DNA of 64,000 bases from Burkholderiaceae bacterium. Lineage in GTDB: Bacteria > Pseudomonadota > Gammaproteobacteria > Burkholderiales > Burkholderiaceae_F. The DNA is taken from NCBI GenBank assembly GCA_019236735.1, contig JAFAIM010000026.1, forward strand, positions 1-64,000, in the 5' to 3' direction. The notes below the pieces were generated by a model. The model was not told the origin of the DNA. It did no database searches and saw only the letters and a program-made list of their open reading frames with translations. Shown piece after piece: positions 53,554-64,000 of this stretch. The translations under genes were made by a program, and so were the position numbers. Position 1 is the stretch's first letter; each line of letters begins with the position of its first letter.

Positions 53554-54768
53554 TTAGGACGCCGCCGGCGCCGGCGCGTAGCTGCGGATACGCGCCGCCG
53601 CATCCATCAGCGCCCGGATGCCGCTGGCTTCCGCACGCGCGACCCAGCCTTGCAAGCGCCCGAGCATCTCGTCGCGCGACGAAGCGGCGTGCTGCCAGAT
53701 CGACGCCAGCTCATCGCGCATCTCGATCAGTGTCTTGATCACGCCACTATGGCCCATCAGCTCCGCAAGAGTCTTGCGGTGCATTTCGGGCACCGCGGCA
53801 GATCGGCGCGCCACCCAAGTCTTCAGCCCTGCGAAGCGGTCGTAGTCGTGGGCCGAAAGACGCGATGACAGGCGCAGGCGCGCGAGCTCGTCGGACAACG
53901 TCTTGCGCGTGGCGCGTGCATAACGCGACAACAGGTCATAGCGGTTCGACACCAGCGCTTGCAGCGTCTGCAGGTCGACCACGTGGCGCGCACCCGCAAG
54001 GCGCGGAACCGGGGCCAGCCGCAATACCTTGGCCAGCCGCAGCCATTGCAGCGTCCGGATGTAGCACCAGCCCAGATCGAACTCGTACCAGCGCGCCGAT
54101 AGCTTGGCCGAGGTCGGATACGTGTGGTGATTGTTGTGCAGCTCCTCGCCACCGATCAGGACGCCCCACGGAACGATGTTCGCGCTCGCGTCGGCAACGT
54201 CGAAGTTGCGATAGCCCCAGAAATGTCCGATGCCGTTGACGACGCCCGCCGCGAACACCGGAATCCACATCATCTGAACGCCCCATACCGCCAGGCCGGC
54301 CGCGCCGAAAAGGACCACGTCGGCGATCAGCATCGCCCCGCACCCCTGCCAAGTCCAGCGCGAGTACAGGCGGCGCTCCATCCAGTCGTCCGGCGTACCG
54401 TGTCCGTAGCGGTCGATTGTTTCCTCGTTCACCTTCTCGGCCATGTACAGTTCCGCGCCGCGCCACAGCACTGTGCGCAGACCTTTGACCTGAGGGCTGT
54501 GCGGGTCGTCCGCGCTCTCGCACTTGGCGTGGTGTTTGCGATGGACCGCGACCCAGTCGCGCGTCTGCATCCCGGTGCTCAACCAGAGCCACAGCCGGAA
54601 GAAGTGACTGATGATCGGATGCAGGTCGAGCGCACGGTGCGCTTGCGAGCGGTGCAAGTAAATCGTAACGGCGGCGATCGTGATGTGCGTCATCGCCAGC
54701 GTCGCCAGCACCAGCTCCAGCCAGCTCAGCCGAAGCAGTCCCCCGTTCAGAAATTCGAGCGCTTGCAT
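53554..54768 (-). CDS. Acyl-CoA/fatty-acid desaturase (membrane di-iron type)
   Basis: This 404-residue integral membrane protein has the three histidine boxes of acyl-CoA desaturases: HRSQAHR (about 39-45), HRKHHAKCE (about 76-84) and ELHNNHHTYP (about 209-218). Hydrophobic stretches lie between. Such enzymes introduce a double bond, usually delta-9, and adjust membrane fluidity. The C-terminal ~120 residues are soluble, Ala/Arg-rich and helical, not normal for the family core. It diverges from nothing and is followed on the minus strand by a gap to mscS. Confidence 0.9.
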   Translation of the reverse strand: MQALEFLNGGLLRLSWLELVLATLAMTHITIAAVTIYLHRSQAHRALDLHPIISHFFRLWLWLSTGMQTRDWVAVHRKHHAKCESADDPHSPQVKGLRTVLWRGAELYMAEKVNEETIDRYGHGTPDDWMERRLYSRWTWQGCGAMLIADVVLFGAAGLAVWGVQMMWIPVFAAGVVNGIGHFWGYRNFDVADASANIVPWGVLIGGEELHNNHHTYPTSAKLSARWYEFDLGWCYIRTLQWLRLAKVLRLAPVPRLAGARHVVDLQTLQALVSNRYDLLSRYARATRKTLSDELARLRLSSRLSAHDYDRFAGLKTWVARRSAAVPEMHRKTLAELMGHSGVIKTLIEMRDELASIWQHAASSRDEMLGRLQGWVARAEASGIRALMDAAARIRSYAPAPAAS

Positions 54769-54878
54769 GCGATCTCCGGACTCGTTCCCCCAATGTGCAT
54801 TGTACCTGCCCGTAGTGAGGGCGATGAGGAGTGAAAAGCTCCGATCCGGCTGCTTTCAAAGCGCTTTCAAACCGTTCG

Positions 54879-56165
54879 TCAGGATGCTCCGCTGGCAGGA
54901 AGAGTTCCGACAACGCGGATGTCTCGGCGCGGATACGGAATCGAAATGTTCGATTTGCTGAAGAGCTTGTAAGCGGCAATCGCGACATCCGATTGAACGT
55001 TCTGGCGGCCATTTTCGGGGTCACTGATCCAAAAGCTCAGCTCCAATACGAGGCCGTCGGCGCCAAACTCCACCAGCATTGTGGCCGGCGCAGGCTCGGC
55101 GAGCACCCGCGCGACCGAGCGCGCCGCCTGCTGCCCGAGGCGAAGCGCCAGATCGATGTCCGATTCGTACGCAATCGCCACTCGCACTGCCAGCCGCACC
55201 CGCCGGTCGCTGAGCGAATGGTTGACGACCGGGGAGGACACCAGCATTTCGTTCGGGATCACGGTCTCGGTGCCATCCATCGCGTGCAGCAGCGTGTAGC
55301 GCGTGTTGATCTGTGTGACGGTGCCGTAGTAACGGTCGACGGAGCCAGCCACAGTGATTAGGTCGCCAATTCGCAGGCTGCGGTCCAGCAGCAGGATGAA
55401 GCCGCTGACGTAGTTGCTGGCGATGCGCTGCAGGCCCAAACCGAGCCCTACTCCGAGCGCACCTCCGAATACCGATAGGACGGTCAGGTCGATGCCGGAT
55501 ACCGCGAGCGCTGCCAGCACCGCCACCAGAACCAGGCCGCCGCGCGCGATCCTTCCGAGCACCACGCGGAAGTTGCGGTCCAGCCCCGGTACTTCCATCA
55601 GGCGCGACTCCACCAGCGAGCCCACCCACAACGCCGCCAATAGACTTACCAAGGTCGTTACCACTGCCGTCAGCATCGACCATAAAGAGATGGTTTCCTT
55701 GCCGAGCGGAATCTGCGCCGCGCGAAGCCAGTTCACCACATCGGCGAGCGCGCCGGTCAGGTACAGTGCAAAAATGCCCCAGACTGTGATCGCGATGCCC
55801 CGCTCGAACGCGCCGATCAGCGCAACGTTCGACAACGCCCGCCGCATCGCGTACACGAGCACCCGAACGACCGCGAGCGCGACGATCAGCGCCGCCGCCA
55901 TCCGCAACAGGTGCGCATCTGCGGCACGGCTGATCAGGCCAAAAGCTCGCAGCGCCAGATCCCCCGCCGATAGCAGCACGAACGCGGTGACCGGAAACAC
56001 GAGCCTGCGCGCACCCTCGAGTGGGAGCTTGCCCCGCACCACGCGCGACACTGCCCATGCTCCGCCCACAGCCAGCACGAGCACCAGCACTTCCCAGGCA
56101 TGCACGGGCCGGCCAAGCCCCTCGGCAAGCGCGTCCAGGAAGTCGCGCAGCGGCGATGCGTTCAC
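54879..56165 (-). CDS. MscS-type mechanosensitive channel
   Basis: This 428-residue protein has about six N-terminal membrane helices before the MscS core. The pore helix and beta domain are GGALGVGLGLGLQRIASNYVSG (a Gly/Ala-rich pore) then GDLITVAGSVDRYYGTVTQI, typical of MscS beta-domain entry. INTRYTLLHAMDGTETVIPNEM follows. The extra N-terminal helices mark an MscS-like rather than minimal channel. It protects against osmotic downshock, or modulates ion flow. ATG overlaps the RsmB-like stop by 4 nt. Confidence 0.9.
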   Translation of the reverse strand: MNASPLRDFLDALAEGLGRPVHAWEVLVLVLAVGGAWAVSRVVRGKLPLEGARRLVFPVTAFVLLSAGDLALRAFGLISRAADAHLLRMAAALIVALAVVRVLVYAMRRALSNVALIGAFERGIAITVWGIFALYLTGALADVVNWLRAAQIPLGKETISLWSMLTAVVTTLVSLLAALWVGSLVESRLMEVPGLDRNFRVVLGRIARGGLVLVAVLAALAVSGIDLTVLSVFGGALGVGLGLGLQRIASNYVSGFILLLDRSLRIGDLITVAGSVDRYYGTVTQINTRYTLLHAMDGTETVIPNEMLVSSPVVNHSLSDRRVRLAVRVAIAYESDIDLALRLGQQAARSVARVLAEPAPATMLVEFGADGLVLELSFWISDPENGRQNVQSDVAIAAYKLFSKSNISIPYPRRDIRVVGTLPASGAS

Positions 56166-57466
56166 GCGCGTTTCTCCAGCACCGCCGCGAAGAAACCGTC
56201 GCTGCCGTGCAGATGCGGCAGCATCACAAACCAGGGATCGAAGCGCTCGGCATGATCGATATCGATACCTTGCGCGCGCAGCACCTGCGCAGCAGGAACG
56301 ACCGCGAATTGCGGCTGCTCGGACAGGAACGCCGCAACGACGTCCTGGTTCTCCACCGCCAGCAGCGAGCAGGTCGCGTACACGAGTCGCCCGCCTGGTT
56401 TCACCAGCCGCGCAGCCGCACGCAGCAGTTCCGCTTGTACCGCGGTCAGCCGCTCCAATTCCGACTCATCGAAGCGCCATTTGAGATCCGGATTGCGACG
56501 CAAGGTGCCGCTGCCGCTGCACGGGGCGTCGACGAGCACACGGTCGATCTTCCCCGCCAGCCGCTTGGCGCGCACGTCGCCGGTGCTATGCAGGGCCACA
56601 GGGTGCACGTTCGAAAGCCCGCTGCGCGCCAAGCGCGGCGAAAGTCCGGCCAGCCGCTTGGCGTTGACATCGAACGCGTAGATGCGCCCGGTCGATTTCA
56701 TCAGGCTCCCGATCGCCAACGTCTTGCCGCCGGCACCGGCGCAGAAATCGACCACCATCATGCCGCGCCGCGGCGCCAGCAGGCGCGCCACCAGCTGGCT
56801 GCCCTCGTCCTGCACTTCAACGCGGCCCTCCTTGTACATCGGCCAACGCGTCAGCGCGGGCTTCTCGTGCAGTCGAATGCCCTCTGGGCTGAAGCGCGTC
56901 GGCGTCGCCTGCGCGAGGCTGCCGGAGCGCGCCACCGATTCGAGTTCCTTGAGCACTGCGTCGCGCTCGGCCTTGATCGTATTCACTCGCAGATCCAGCG
57001 GAGCCGCCTGTGCGAGCACCTCGAACAGCGGCTGCGCGTCGTGATACTGCACCGTGATCCTCTGGAATAGCCACATCGGCACCTCGGCGCGGATAGCTGA
57101 GGGAGCCAGTCCAAGGTCGACCGTAAGCGCGCCACGCACTGCCCGTTCATCCCCGCGCAGCAACCGCGGCCCCAGCGGCTCGATGCCGTGCTGGCGCGCC
57201 AACTGCACCAGTGAGGCCAGCCGCGGGGCGCGCCGCGGATCCGCCGTCTGCATCATCCAACGCAACGTCGCCAAGCGCCGCAACGCGTCGAATGCGGCCT
57301 CGGCCACGACGCTGCGTTCGCGCGGACCGAGGCGACGGTCCTGCTTGAAATGGCGCGACATCGCGGCGTCGGCCGGCCCGTCGAAACGCAGCAGGCTCGC
57401 CAGCAGGCTTGCCAGGCTCTCGACCACCGTGGCGCTGACGTGTAAATGGCCCATCGTCCATGTCAT
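56162..57466 (-). CDS. RsmB-type 16S rRNA cytosine-C5 methyltransferase
   Basis: This 434-residue protein has an N-terminal NusB-like helical region (poorly conserved) and the C-terminal Fmu/NOL1 SAM-dependent methyltransferase. SAM motif I is VDFCAGAGGKTLAIG, motif IV is DAPCSGSGTLRRNPD with its catalytic Cys, and motif VI is YATCSLLAVENQ with the second Cys. LVNTIKAE marks the N-terminal part of the catalytic region. It may be RsmB or another m5C rRNA methyltransferase; the substrate site is not sure. It overlaps purN and mscS by 4 nt. Confidence 0.88.
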   Translation of the reverse strand: MTWTMGHLHVSATVVESLASLLASLLRFDGPADAAMSRHFKQDRRLGPRERSVVAEAAFDALRRLATLRWMMQTADPRRAPRLASLVQLARQHGIEPLGPRLLRGDERAVRGALTVDLGLAPSAIRAEVPMWLFQRITVQYHDAQPLFEVLAQAAPLDLRVNTIKAERDAVLKELESVARSGSLAQATPTRFSPEGIRLHEKPALTRWPMYKEGRVEVQDEGSQLVARLLAPRRGMMVVDFCAGAGGKTLAIGSLMKSTGRIYAFDVNAKRLAGLSPRLARSGLSNVHPVALHSTGDVRAKRLAGKIDRVLVDAPCSGSGTLRRNPDLKWRFDESELERLTAVQAELLRAAARLVKPGGRLVYATCSLLAVENQDVVAAFLSEQPQFAVVPAAQVLRAQGIDIDHAERFDPWFVMLPHLHGSDGFFAAVLEKRA

Positions 57467-58134
57467 CGCGGCAACGCGAGCAGTTCGTCGGGGCGCGCCC
57501 CCGTGACGACAACGCGCTCGCCGTTGAGCCGAACGCGTCCCTCCAGGATCCAGCGCACGCAGCGAGGCAGCAGCAAATGCTCCTGCCCGAGCACGCGCTG
57601 AGCCAGCGTCTCTGTTGTATCGTCGGGCAGCACTCGCACCGCCGCTTGCGCGACGATCGGACCACCGTCGAGCTGATCCGACACGAAATGGACGGTTGCG
57701 CCGTGCACGCGCACACCGGCCTCCAACGCGCGCCGGTGCGTGTGCAAGCCTGCGAAAGCCGGTAACAGCGACGGGTGAATGTTGAGCAAGCGTTCGCGGT
57801 AGCGCGCCACGAAGCCCGAAGTCAGCACCCGCATGAACCCGGCCAAAACGACCAGCTCCGGCGCGTGCCGATCGATCGCCTCGGCGAGCGCTGCGTCGAA
57901 CGCCTCCCGCGTCGGAAAATCGGCGTGCGCAATCGTGTCCGCCGGAACGCCATAGGCGCGCGCCACTTCCAAGCCCTGTGCCTGGCGCTCGTTGCTCAGA
58001 ACGCGAACGACCTGGATTCCGCAGGCCGCCTGCCAGTTTTCGGCTTGCGCCGTGCGAAGGATCGCCTCCAGGTTGCTCCCGCGCCCGGAGATCAGACAGA
58101 CAACCGGCTTGGATTGGAACATCGAGCGCGGCAT
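57463..58134 (-). CDS. purN: Phosphoribosylglycinamide formyltransferase PurN
   Basis: PurN formylates GAR with N10-formyl-THF in purine synthesis. The 223-residue protein has LISGRGSNLEAIL at the start, ELVVLAGFMRVL, HPSLLPAFAGLHTH with the catalytic His region and VHFVSDQLDGGP with the folate-site Asp. The C-terminus (RILEGRVRLNGE) is family-typical. It lies between ribF and the RsmB-like gene. ATG 58122 is an alternative start. Confidence 0.96.
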   Translation of the reverse strand: MPRSMFQSKPVVCLISGRGSNLEAILRTAQAENWQAACGIQVVRVLSNERQAQGLEVARAYGVPADTIAHADFPTREAFDAALAEAIDRHAPELVVLAGFMRVLTSGFVARYRERLLNIHPSLLPAFAGLHTHRRALEAGVRVHGATVHFVSDQLDGGPIVAQAAVRVLPDDTTETLAQRVLGQEHLLLPRCVRWILEGRVRLNGERVVVTGARPDELLALPR

Positions 58135-58201
58135 TGTACGCGGCAGCGTCTATCGCGCCGAGGAAAGCCGAAGAAAATCAAGATGTTCCGGACTCTCCGC
58201 C

Positions 58202-58207
58202 TATAAT
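58202..58207 (+). promoter_or_regulatory. TATAAT box upstream of ribF
   Basis: A perfect TATAAT lies 48 bp before ATG 58255. Its position overlaps a possible TTG start at 58207, arguing that ATG 58255 is the true start. No clear -35 is seen at 16-18 bp. Confidence 0.45.
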
Positions 58208-58254
58208 TGCCGGTCACCTTTTGGGGCGTACCGCTTTGCCCGACAATGCCGACG

Positions 58255-59190
58255 ATGCACGTTTTCCACGGGCTGCCAGGCATCGCCGAACGGCACCCCT
58301 GCGCGCTGTCGATCGGCAATTTCGACGGCGTGCATCGGGGTCACCGAGCGCTGCTGCAACGCGTCGTCGAAGCGGCCCGCGAGAACGGCGCAACGGCCGC
58401 CGCGATGACGTTCGAGCCGCATCCGCGCGAGTTCTTCGCTCCCGAGCAGGCGCCGGCGCGCATCGCGAACCTTCGGGACAAGATCGGGGGTTTGCGGCAG
58501 GTAGGGATCGAGCGTGTGTTCGTGCAGCACTTTAACCGCGACTTCGCATCTCTGAGCCCTGAGCAGTTCATCCAGCGAATCCTCGTCGAGGGCTGCCAGG
58601 CGCGTGCGCTGGTGGTCGGCGATGATTTTCGCTTCGGTGCACGGCGCGCGGGCGACGTTGCGTTGCTGCGCAGCTTCGGCGCGAGCTGCGGCTTCCGTGT
58701 GGAACAGATCGAGCAGGTCCAGTGGAACGGCGAACGGGTCTCGAGTTCGCGCATTCGCGGCGCGCTGAGCGCTGGGAATCTGCTGCTGGCCTCCGAGCTG
58801 CTCGGGCATGCCTATTCAATCAGCGGTCGCGTTCTGCACGGCTCCAAGCTCGGCCGTCAGCTCGGATTTCCAACGTTGAATCTGCGCGTGGCACACCGCC
58901 GCCCGGCGCTGAACGGCATTTACGCAGTGCTGGTGCATGGGATCCGGTCGAGATCGCTGCCGGGGGTAGCAAGTGTGGGGTTGCGCCCCACAATCGACGA
59001 CAGCGGCCGGTGGCTGCTCGAAGTCCACCTGTTCGACTTCTCCGAGGATATCTACGGCCAACTTATTCGCGTGCAGTTCGTGCAGAAACTGCGCGACGAG
59101 GAGCGCTTTGACACGGTGCAGGAACTCGCCGCCGCAATCCGGCGCGACGCCGATCGGGCACGCGCCATCTTCGACGGGGCGACAGCGTGA
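58255..59190 (+). CDS. ribF: Bifunctional riboflavin kinase/FAD synthetase
   Basis: RibF makes FMN and FAD. The 311-residue protein has an FAD synthetase domain with [13 protein letters not shown] near the start, the [19 protein letters not shown] stretch and [12 protein letters not shown]. The riboflavin kinase domain follows, with [14 protein letters not shown] and [12 protein letters not shown] 58255 fits the normal length; frames upstream (TTG 58207) overlap a TATAAT promoter. GTG of ileS overlaps its stop. Confidence 0.96.
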   Translation: MHVFHGLPGIAERHPCALSIGNFDGVHRGHRALLQRVVEAARENGATAAAMTFEPHPREFFAPEQAPARIANLRDKIGGLRQVGIERVFVQHFNRDFASLSPEQFIQRILVEGCQARALVVGDDFRFGARRAGDVALLRSFGASCGFRVEQIEQVQWNGERVSSSRIRGALSAGNLLLASELLGHAYSISGRVLHGSKLGRQLGFPTLNLRVAHRRPALNGIYAVLVHGIRSRSLPGVASVGLRPTIDDSGRWLLEVHLFDFSEDIYGQLIRVQFVQKLRDEERFDTVQELAAAIRRDADRARAIFDGATA

Positions 59191-62162
59191 ACGACGGGCA
59201 GCGCAAAGCGAAGGGGCGCCAACCCTCCGACTCGCCCGCCGAAGCGCGAAGCGCGAAGGCGGGAGCCGCTCAAGGAGCGAAGGAGGGCCGCCAGCCCTCC
59301 GAAGCTGCGTCAGGAGCGAAGGAGGGTTACCCGCTGAATCTGCCGCAGACACCGTTTCCGATGCGCGCCGACCTTCCCAAGCGCGAGCCGCAATGGGTAA
59401 AGGAATGGGAGGAGCGCAAGGTGTACGCCGCGATCCGGGCGGCACGCAAGGGTGCGCCGCGCTTCATCCTGCACGACGGTCCACCTTACGCCAATGGCGA
59501 CATTCATCTCGGAACCGCAGTCAACAAGATCCTGAAGGATATCGTCGTCAAGTCCAAGTCCTTGGCGGGCTTCGATGCCGTGTACGTGCCCGGCTGGGAC
59601 TGCCACGGCATGCCGATCGAGATCCACATCGAGAAGCAGTTCGGCAAGGACCTGCCGCGCGCGGAAGTGCAAGCGCGCGCACGTGCGCATGCGACCGCGC
59701 AGATCGCGGTGCAGATGAAGAGCTTCCAGCGCCTCGGTGTACTCGGCGATTGGGGCAACCCGTATCGGACGATGACGTTCAAGGCCGAAGCCGACGAGAT
59801 CCGTACGCTCGGCCGGATGATCGAGCGCGGGTTCGTCTACCGGGGCCTGCGGCCCGTCAACTGGTGTTTCGACTGCGCCTCGGCACTCGCCGAGGCGGAA
59901 GTCGAGTATGCCGATCGAACCTCACCGGCCATCGACGTTGCCTTTGCCCTGGCCGATGACGCGCGCGCTAGGGTGGCTGCCGCTTTCGGCGTAGCCGCGC
60001 TCGTCGGGCCTGTGTTCACGGTCATCTGGACGACGACTCCATGGACGATCCCGGCCAATCAAGCGTTGAACTTCCATCCCGAGATCGACTACGCGCTGGT
60101 GGACTGCGGCGACCGTCGCTTGATCCTGGCCGAACCCCTGGTCGAGCAGTGCCTGAAGCGCTACGGGCTGCGCGGGCGGATCCTGGCTGTGGCGCGCGGT
60201 GCCGCTTTCGAAGGAGTCGAGTTTGACCATCCGCTCGGCGGCGCCCATCCCGGCTATCGCCGCCATGCTCCGGTGATGCTCGGCACGTACGTAAGCGCCG
60301 AAGAAGGCACCGGTGTGGTCCACTCGGCACCGGCCTATGGCGTCGACGACTTCGATTCGGCCAAGCGCTACGGGATGAGCGACGAGCAGATCCTGAACCC
60401 GGTGCAGGGCGACGGCGTGTACTCGCCCGACCTGCCCTTGTTCGGCGGCATGAAGATCTGGGACGCGAACCCGAAGATCGTCGATGCGCTGCGCCGGTGC
60501 GGAACCCTCCTTCATGGTACCGAGCTCAAGCACAGCTACCCGCACTGCTGGCGCCACAAGACGCCGCTGATCTACCGGGCCGCGTCGCAGTGGTTCGTCC
60601 GTATGGACGGACCCACTGGCGACACGCGCGGCGTGATGCAAACCGAAACCGTTGGAGAGACGCTGCGGCAGACGGCGCTGCGAGCGGTCGAAGCGACCGC
60701 CTTTTATCCGGCCTGGGGCAAAGCGCGCCTGCACGGGATGATTGCCAACCGCCCCGACTGGTGCATCTCGCGGCAGCGCAACTGGGGGGTACCGCTGCCG
60801 TTTTTCTTGCACCGCGAAACCCAGCAGCTGCACCCGCGCACGCTCGAACTGCTGGAGCAAGCTGCACGGCTGGTCGAAGCCGGCGGAGTGGAGGCGTGGT
60901 CGCGCGCCCGTGTGGAAGATCTGCTTCCTGCTGCAGAGGCGGGCCAATACGAGAAGATCAACGACATCCTGGATGTTTGGTTCGATTCGGGTTCCACCCA
61001 TCGCACGGTGATGCGCGGCTCGCACATTGAGCAGCTCGGCTACCCGGCCGACATGTACCTGGAAGGGTCGGACCAGCATCGCGGCTGGTTTCATTCCTCG
61101 CTGCTGATCGGCGCGGCGATCGACGGGCGCGCCCCTTACCGGGCGCTGCTGACGCACGGCTTCACGGTCGACGCCCAGGGCCGGAAGATGAGCAAGAGTC
61201 TGGGTAACGGCATCGATCCGCAGGATCTGGCGTCCAAGATGGGGGGCGAGATCATCCGCCTGTGGGCCGCAGCGACCGACTACTCGGGCGAGATGTCGAT
61301 CGGCGAGGAGATCCTGAGCCGCGTGGTCGAGGGCTACCGCCGCATCCGCAACACGCTGCGGTTCCTGTTTGCCAACACCAGCGACTTCGATCCGGCGCGC
61401 GATGCCGTGCCGATCGAGCCGATGCTCGAGATCGACCGCTACGCCATCGCGCTCGCTGCGCGCTTCCAGGCCGACACGCTGGCGCACTACGAGCGCTACG
61501 AATTCCACCCGGTGGTGGCGAAGCTGCAGACGTTCTGTTCAGAGGACTTGGGGGCGTTCTACCTCGACATCCTGAAGGACCGGCTGTACACGACCGCTGC
61601 CACCGGTGCAGCGCGCCGCTCCGCGCAGACCGCGCTCTGGCACATTGCGCACAGCGTGCTGCGCTTAATGGCGCCGTTTTTGTCGTTCACTGCGGAGGAG
61701 GCATTTCGGGTGCTTGTGCGCAACGACCAGGCGACGATTTTCACGCAGCTGTACCACGAACTTCCGCCGGTTGCCGGCCACGAGGCTTTGCTCGCCAAGT
61801 GGGCGCGTATCCGCGCGGCGCGGACCGACGTTTTGAAGAGCATCGAAGTCATGCGTGAGTCCGGACGCCTCGGCTCCTCGCTGCAGGCCGAAATCGACGT
61901 GTACGCCGCCGGCGAGCGCCACGCCGCACTGGCCACGCTGGGCGAAGAGCTGCGCTTCGTGACGATCACAAGCCGAGCCACGCTGCACCGCGTCCAGCAG
62001 GAGTCGGAGCAGCGCGTCGAAGTCGCTGCCAGCGCGCACCAGAAGTGCGAACGCTGCTGGCACTACCGGGACGACGTCGGCGTCGACGCGGCTCATCCGA
62101 CCATCTGCGGGCGTTGCGTCAGCAACCTGTTCGGGCCAGGTGAGCTGCGGGGGTTCGCATGA
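59187..62162 (+). CDS. ileS: Isoleucyl-tRNA synthetase with repeat-derived N-terminal extension
   Basis: IleRS charges tRNA-Ile, including the tRNA-Ile(CAT) of this window. The 991-residue protein has HLGT (107-110) in the HIGH motif, KMSKS in [10 protein letters not shown], and a C-terminal zinc site [10 protein letters not shown]...CGRC. The usual N-terminus ([11 protein letters not shown]) begins at residue 50, so there are about 40 residues more than in most IleRS. These are Ala/Gly/Lys/Ser-rich ([16 protein letters not shown]...) and encoded by the repeat units at 59209-59326. The start GTG 59187 overlaps the ribF stop (GTGA). lspA overlaps its own stop. Confidence 0.96.
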   Translation: MNDGQRKAKGRQPSDSPAEARSAKAGAAQGAKEGRQPSEAASGAKEGYPLNLPQTPFPMRADLPKREPQWVKEWEERKVYAAIRAARKGAPRFILHDGPPYANGDIHLGTAVNKILKDIVVKSKSLAGFDAVYVPGWDCHGMPIEIHIEKQFGKDLPRAEVQARARAHATAQIAVQMKSFQRLGVLGDWGNPYRTMTFKAEADEIRTLGRMIERGFVYRGLRPVNWCFDCASALAEAEVEYADRTSPAIDVAFALADDARARVAAAFGVAALVGPVFTVIWTTTPWTIPANQALNFHPEIDYALVDCGDRRLILAEPLVEQCLKRYGLRGRILAVARGAAFEGVEFDHPLGGAHPGYRRHAPVMLGTYVSAEEGTGVVHSAPAYGVDDFDSAKRYGMSDEQILNPVQGDGVYSPDLPLFGGMKIWDANPKIVDALRRCGTLLHGTELKHSYPHCWRHKTPLIYRAASQWFVRMDGPTGDTRGVMQTETVGETLRQTALRAVEATAFYPAWGKARLHGMIANRPDWCISRQRNWGVPLPFFLHRETQQLHPRTLELLEQAARLVEAGGVEAWSRARVEDLLPAAEAGQYEKINDILDVWFDSGSTHRTVMRGSHIEQLGYPADMYLEGSDQHRGWFHSSLLIGAAIDGRAPYRALLTHGFTVDAQGRKMSKSLGNGIDPQDLASKMGGEIIRLWAAATDYSGEMSIGEEILSRVVEGYRRIRNTLRFLFANTSDFDPARDAVPIEPMLEIDRYAIALAARFQADTLAHYERYEFHPVVAKLQTFCSEDLGAFYLDILKDRLYTTAATGAARRSAQTALWHIAHSVLRLMAPFLSFTAEEAFRVLVRNDQATIFTQLYHELPPVAGHEALLAKWARIRAARTDVLKSIEVMRESGRLGSSLQAEIDVYAAGERHAALATLGEELRFVTITSRATLHRVQQESEQRVEVAASAHQKCERCWHYRDDVGVDAAHPTICGRCVSNLFGPGELRGFA
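59209..59326. repeat. Palindromic repeat array inside the ileS N-terminus
   Basis: Two full palindromes are visible: 59235-59263 (CCCGCC opening, GGCGGG closing, with GAAGCG and GCGAA inside) and 59295-59326 (CCCTCC opening, GGAGGG closing, with GAAGC and GCGAA inside). Half-copies lie at about 59209-59232 and 59274-59300. The whole array stays in frame. Related units are at 3476-3539, 24290-24322 and 43228-43258. Confidence 0.75.
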
Positions 62163-62659
62163 TCGCGGTGCCCCTGGGAGCATGGAGCCAGCGGCTGCTG
62201 CCCTGGCTCGGAGTAGCGGCGGCGATCGTTGCGGCCGACCAGTTCACCAAGACGGTGATCGAGCACTCCTTTCACGTGGGCGACGTACGCCAGGTCACCG
62301 GCTATTTCAGCCTGGTGCTGGCCCACAATCGAGGTGCGGCGTTCTCGATGTTCGATGCCGGGCCCGGATGGCATGCAAGCGCCCTCACCGCCGTCGGCAT
62401 CGGCGCATGCGTGTTCATCCTGTACCTGCTCGCGCGCCACGGCTCACAGCGGCTGTTTTCCTGCGCGCTGGCGATGATTCTCGGTGGCGCAGTGGGAAAC
62501 GTGATCGACCGCGTGCTGCACGGGCACGTGATCGATTTCCTGCTGTTTCACTACCGGCAGTGGGAGTTTCCGGCCTTCAATATCGCCGACAGCGCGATCA
62601 CGATCGGGGCCGGCTTGCTGATCCTGGACGAACTGTTGCGGGTGCGCAGGTCGGGTTGA
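62159..62659 (+). CDS. lspA: Lipoprotein signal peptidase (signal peptidase II)
   Basis: LspA cleaves the signal peptide of diacylated prolipoproteins. The 166-residue integral membrane protein has catalytic aspartates in VGNVIDRVL and [11 protein letters not shown], plus the typical four helices. ATG 62159 overlaps the ileS stop (ATGA). With LolA in the window, two steps of the lipoprotein pathway are present. Confidence 0.96.
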   Translation: MIAVPLGAWSQRLLPWLGVAAAIVAADQFTKTVIEHSFHVGDVRQVTGYFSLVLAHNRGAAFSMFDAGPGWHASALTAVGIGACVFILYLLARHGSQRLFSCALAMILGGAVGNVIDRVLHGHVIDFLLFHYRQWEFPAFNIADSAITIGAGLLILDELLRVRRSG

Positions 62660-62664
62660 AGAAA

Positions 62665-63870
<1,206 letters not shown>

Positions 63871-63945
63871 CACGCGTCCCATGAGCGCAGCGCATGGCCC
63901 CCGCGCGTCAGCGCGAATCGTTCGGGTCTTTTCAAAGACTAACTG

Positions 63946-64000
63946 ATGAAACTCGACGTCAAGATCCTCGACGCCAGGCTGCACGACAGTCCGCCCGCAT
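63946..64000 (+). CDS. dut: dUTPase, N-terminal fragment at window edge
   Basis: ATG 63946 begins MKLDVKILDARLHDSPPA, the standard start of trimeric dUTP diphosphatase. It removes dUTP and supplies dUMP for dTMP synthesis. Only 18 codons lie in the window. The position behind coaBC is usual. Confidence 0.85.
   Translation, partial: MKLDVKILDARLHDSPPA

Noticed and set aside
59922-61508. 528-codon minus-strand frame over ileS
   Set aside because: Antisense shadow; composition is that of a GC-rich reverse frame.

Overview
The window is a dense, GC-rich stretch of bacterial chromosome. Gene content and order point to a betaproteobacterium, most likely in or near Burkholderiales. The diagnostic blocks are ftsK-lolA-rarA-serS diverging from trxB-smr; nadE-glnB; argH/algZ-algR-hemC-hemD-hemX-hemY; pmbA/yjgA-mog; rpsU-yqeY-dnaG-rpoD-tRNA-Ile diverging from tsaD; ispH/radC-rpmB-rpmG; and ribF-ileS-lspA-coaBC-dut. 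The genus cannot be set from the sequence alone. Many genes overlap by 1-8 nt (ATGA, GTGA, TTGA junctions), and GTG and TTG starts are common.

Layout. 0-8 kb: chromosome segregation (FtsK), lipoprotein transport (LolA), replication-linked recombination (RarA) and SerRS on the minus strand; a small Cys-containing protein, thioredoxin reductase and an Smr protein on the plus strand. 8-12.7 kb: PII protein and NAD synthetase, a COG3146-type acyltransferase, APS kinase and pyrophosphatase. 12.7-20 kb: the haem genes hemCDXY behind an AlgZ/AlgR-type two-component pair, with argH divergent. 20-24 kb: PmbA, a shortened YjgA, Mog, a carboxylesterase and a GNAT protein. 24-34.7 kb: a PAS-GGDEF diguanylate cyclase, GluQ, a CoA-binding protein, MetY, a metallophosphoesterase coupled to a Ser/Thr kinase-USP fusion, RhlE and a TerC-type membrane protein. 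34.7-43.1 kb: the accessory part, with a small catabolic pair, a gene remnant of an amino-acid ABC binding protein, a CheB-CheR-PAS hybrid, two convergent orphan genes that look related, a small periplasmic coiled-coil protein, GFA and VOC proteins, an IS3-type fragment and a BON protein. 43.1-49.6 kb: tRNA-Ile(CAT) with terminator, rpoD, dnaG, yqeY, rpsU and tsaD. 49.6-64 kb: PlsY, XerD, IspH, RadC, L28/L33, a fatty-acid desaturase, MscS, RsmB-like, PurN, RibF, IleS, LspA, CoaBC and the start of Dut.

The most unusual things seen are: (1) a family of short palindromic elements (CCnCC-GAAGC...GCGAAGG-nGG) that sits outside genes and is also translated, forming the N-region of the LolA signal peptide and about 40 extra residues at the IleS N-terminus; (2) a kinase-USP fusion in a translationally coupled pair with a calcineurin-type phosphoesterase; (3) a clear genomic breakpoint at about 36,190, where an ABC binding-protein gene has been cut to its last ~34 codons; (4) a convergent pair of small unknown proteins that appear to be distant paralogues. 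No CRISPR array, prophage or complete IS was found.
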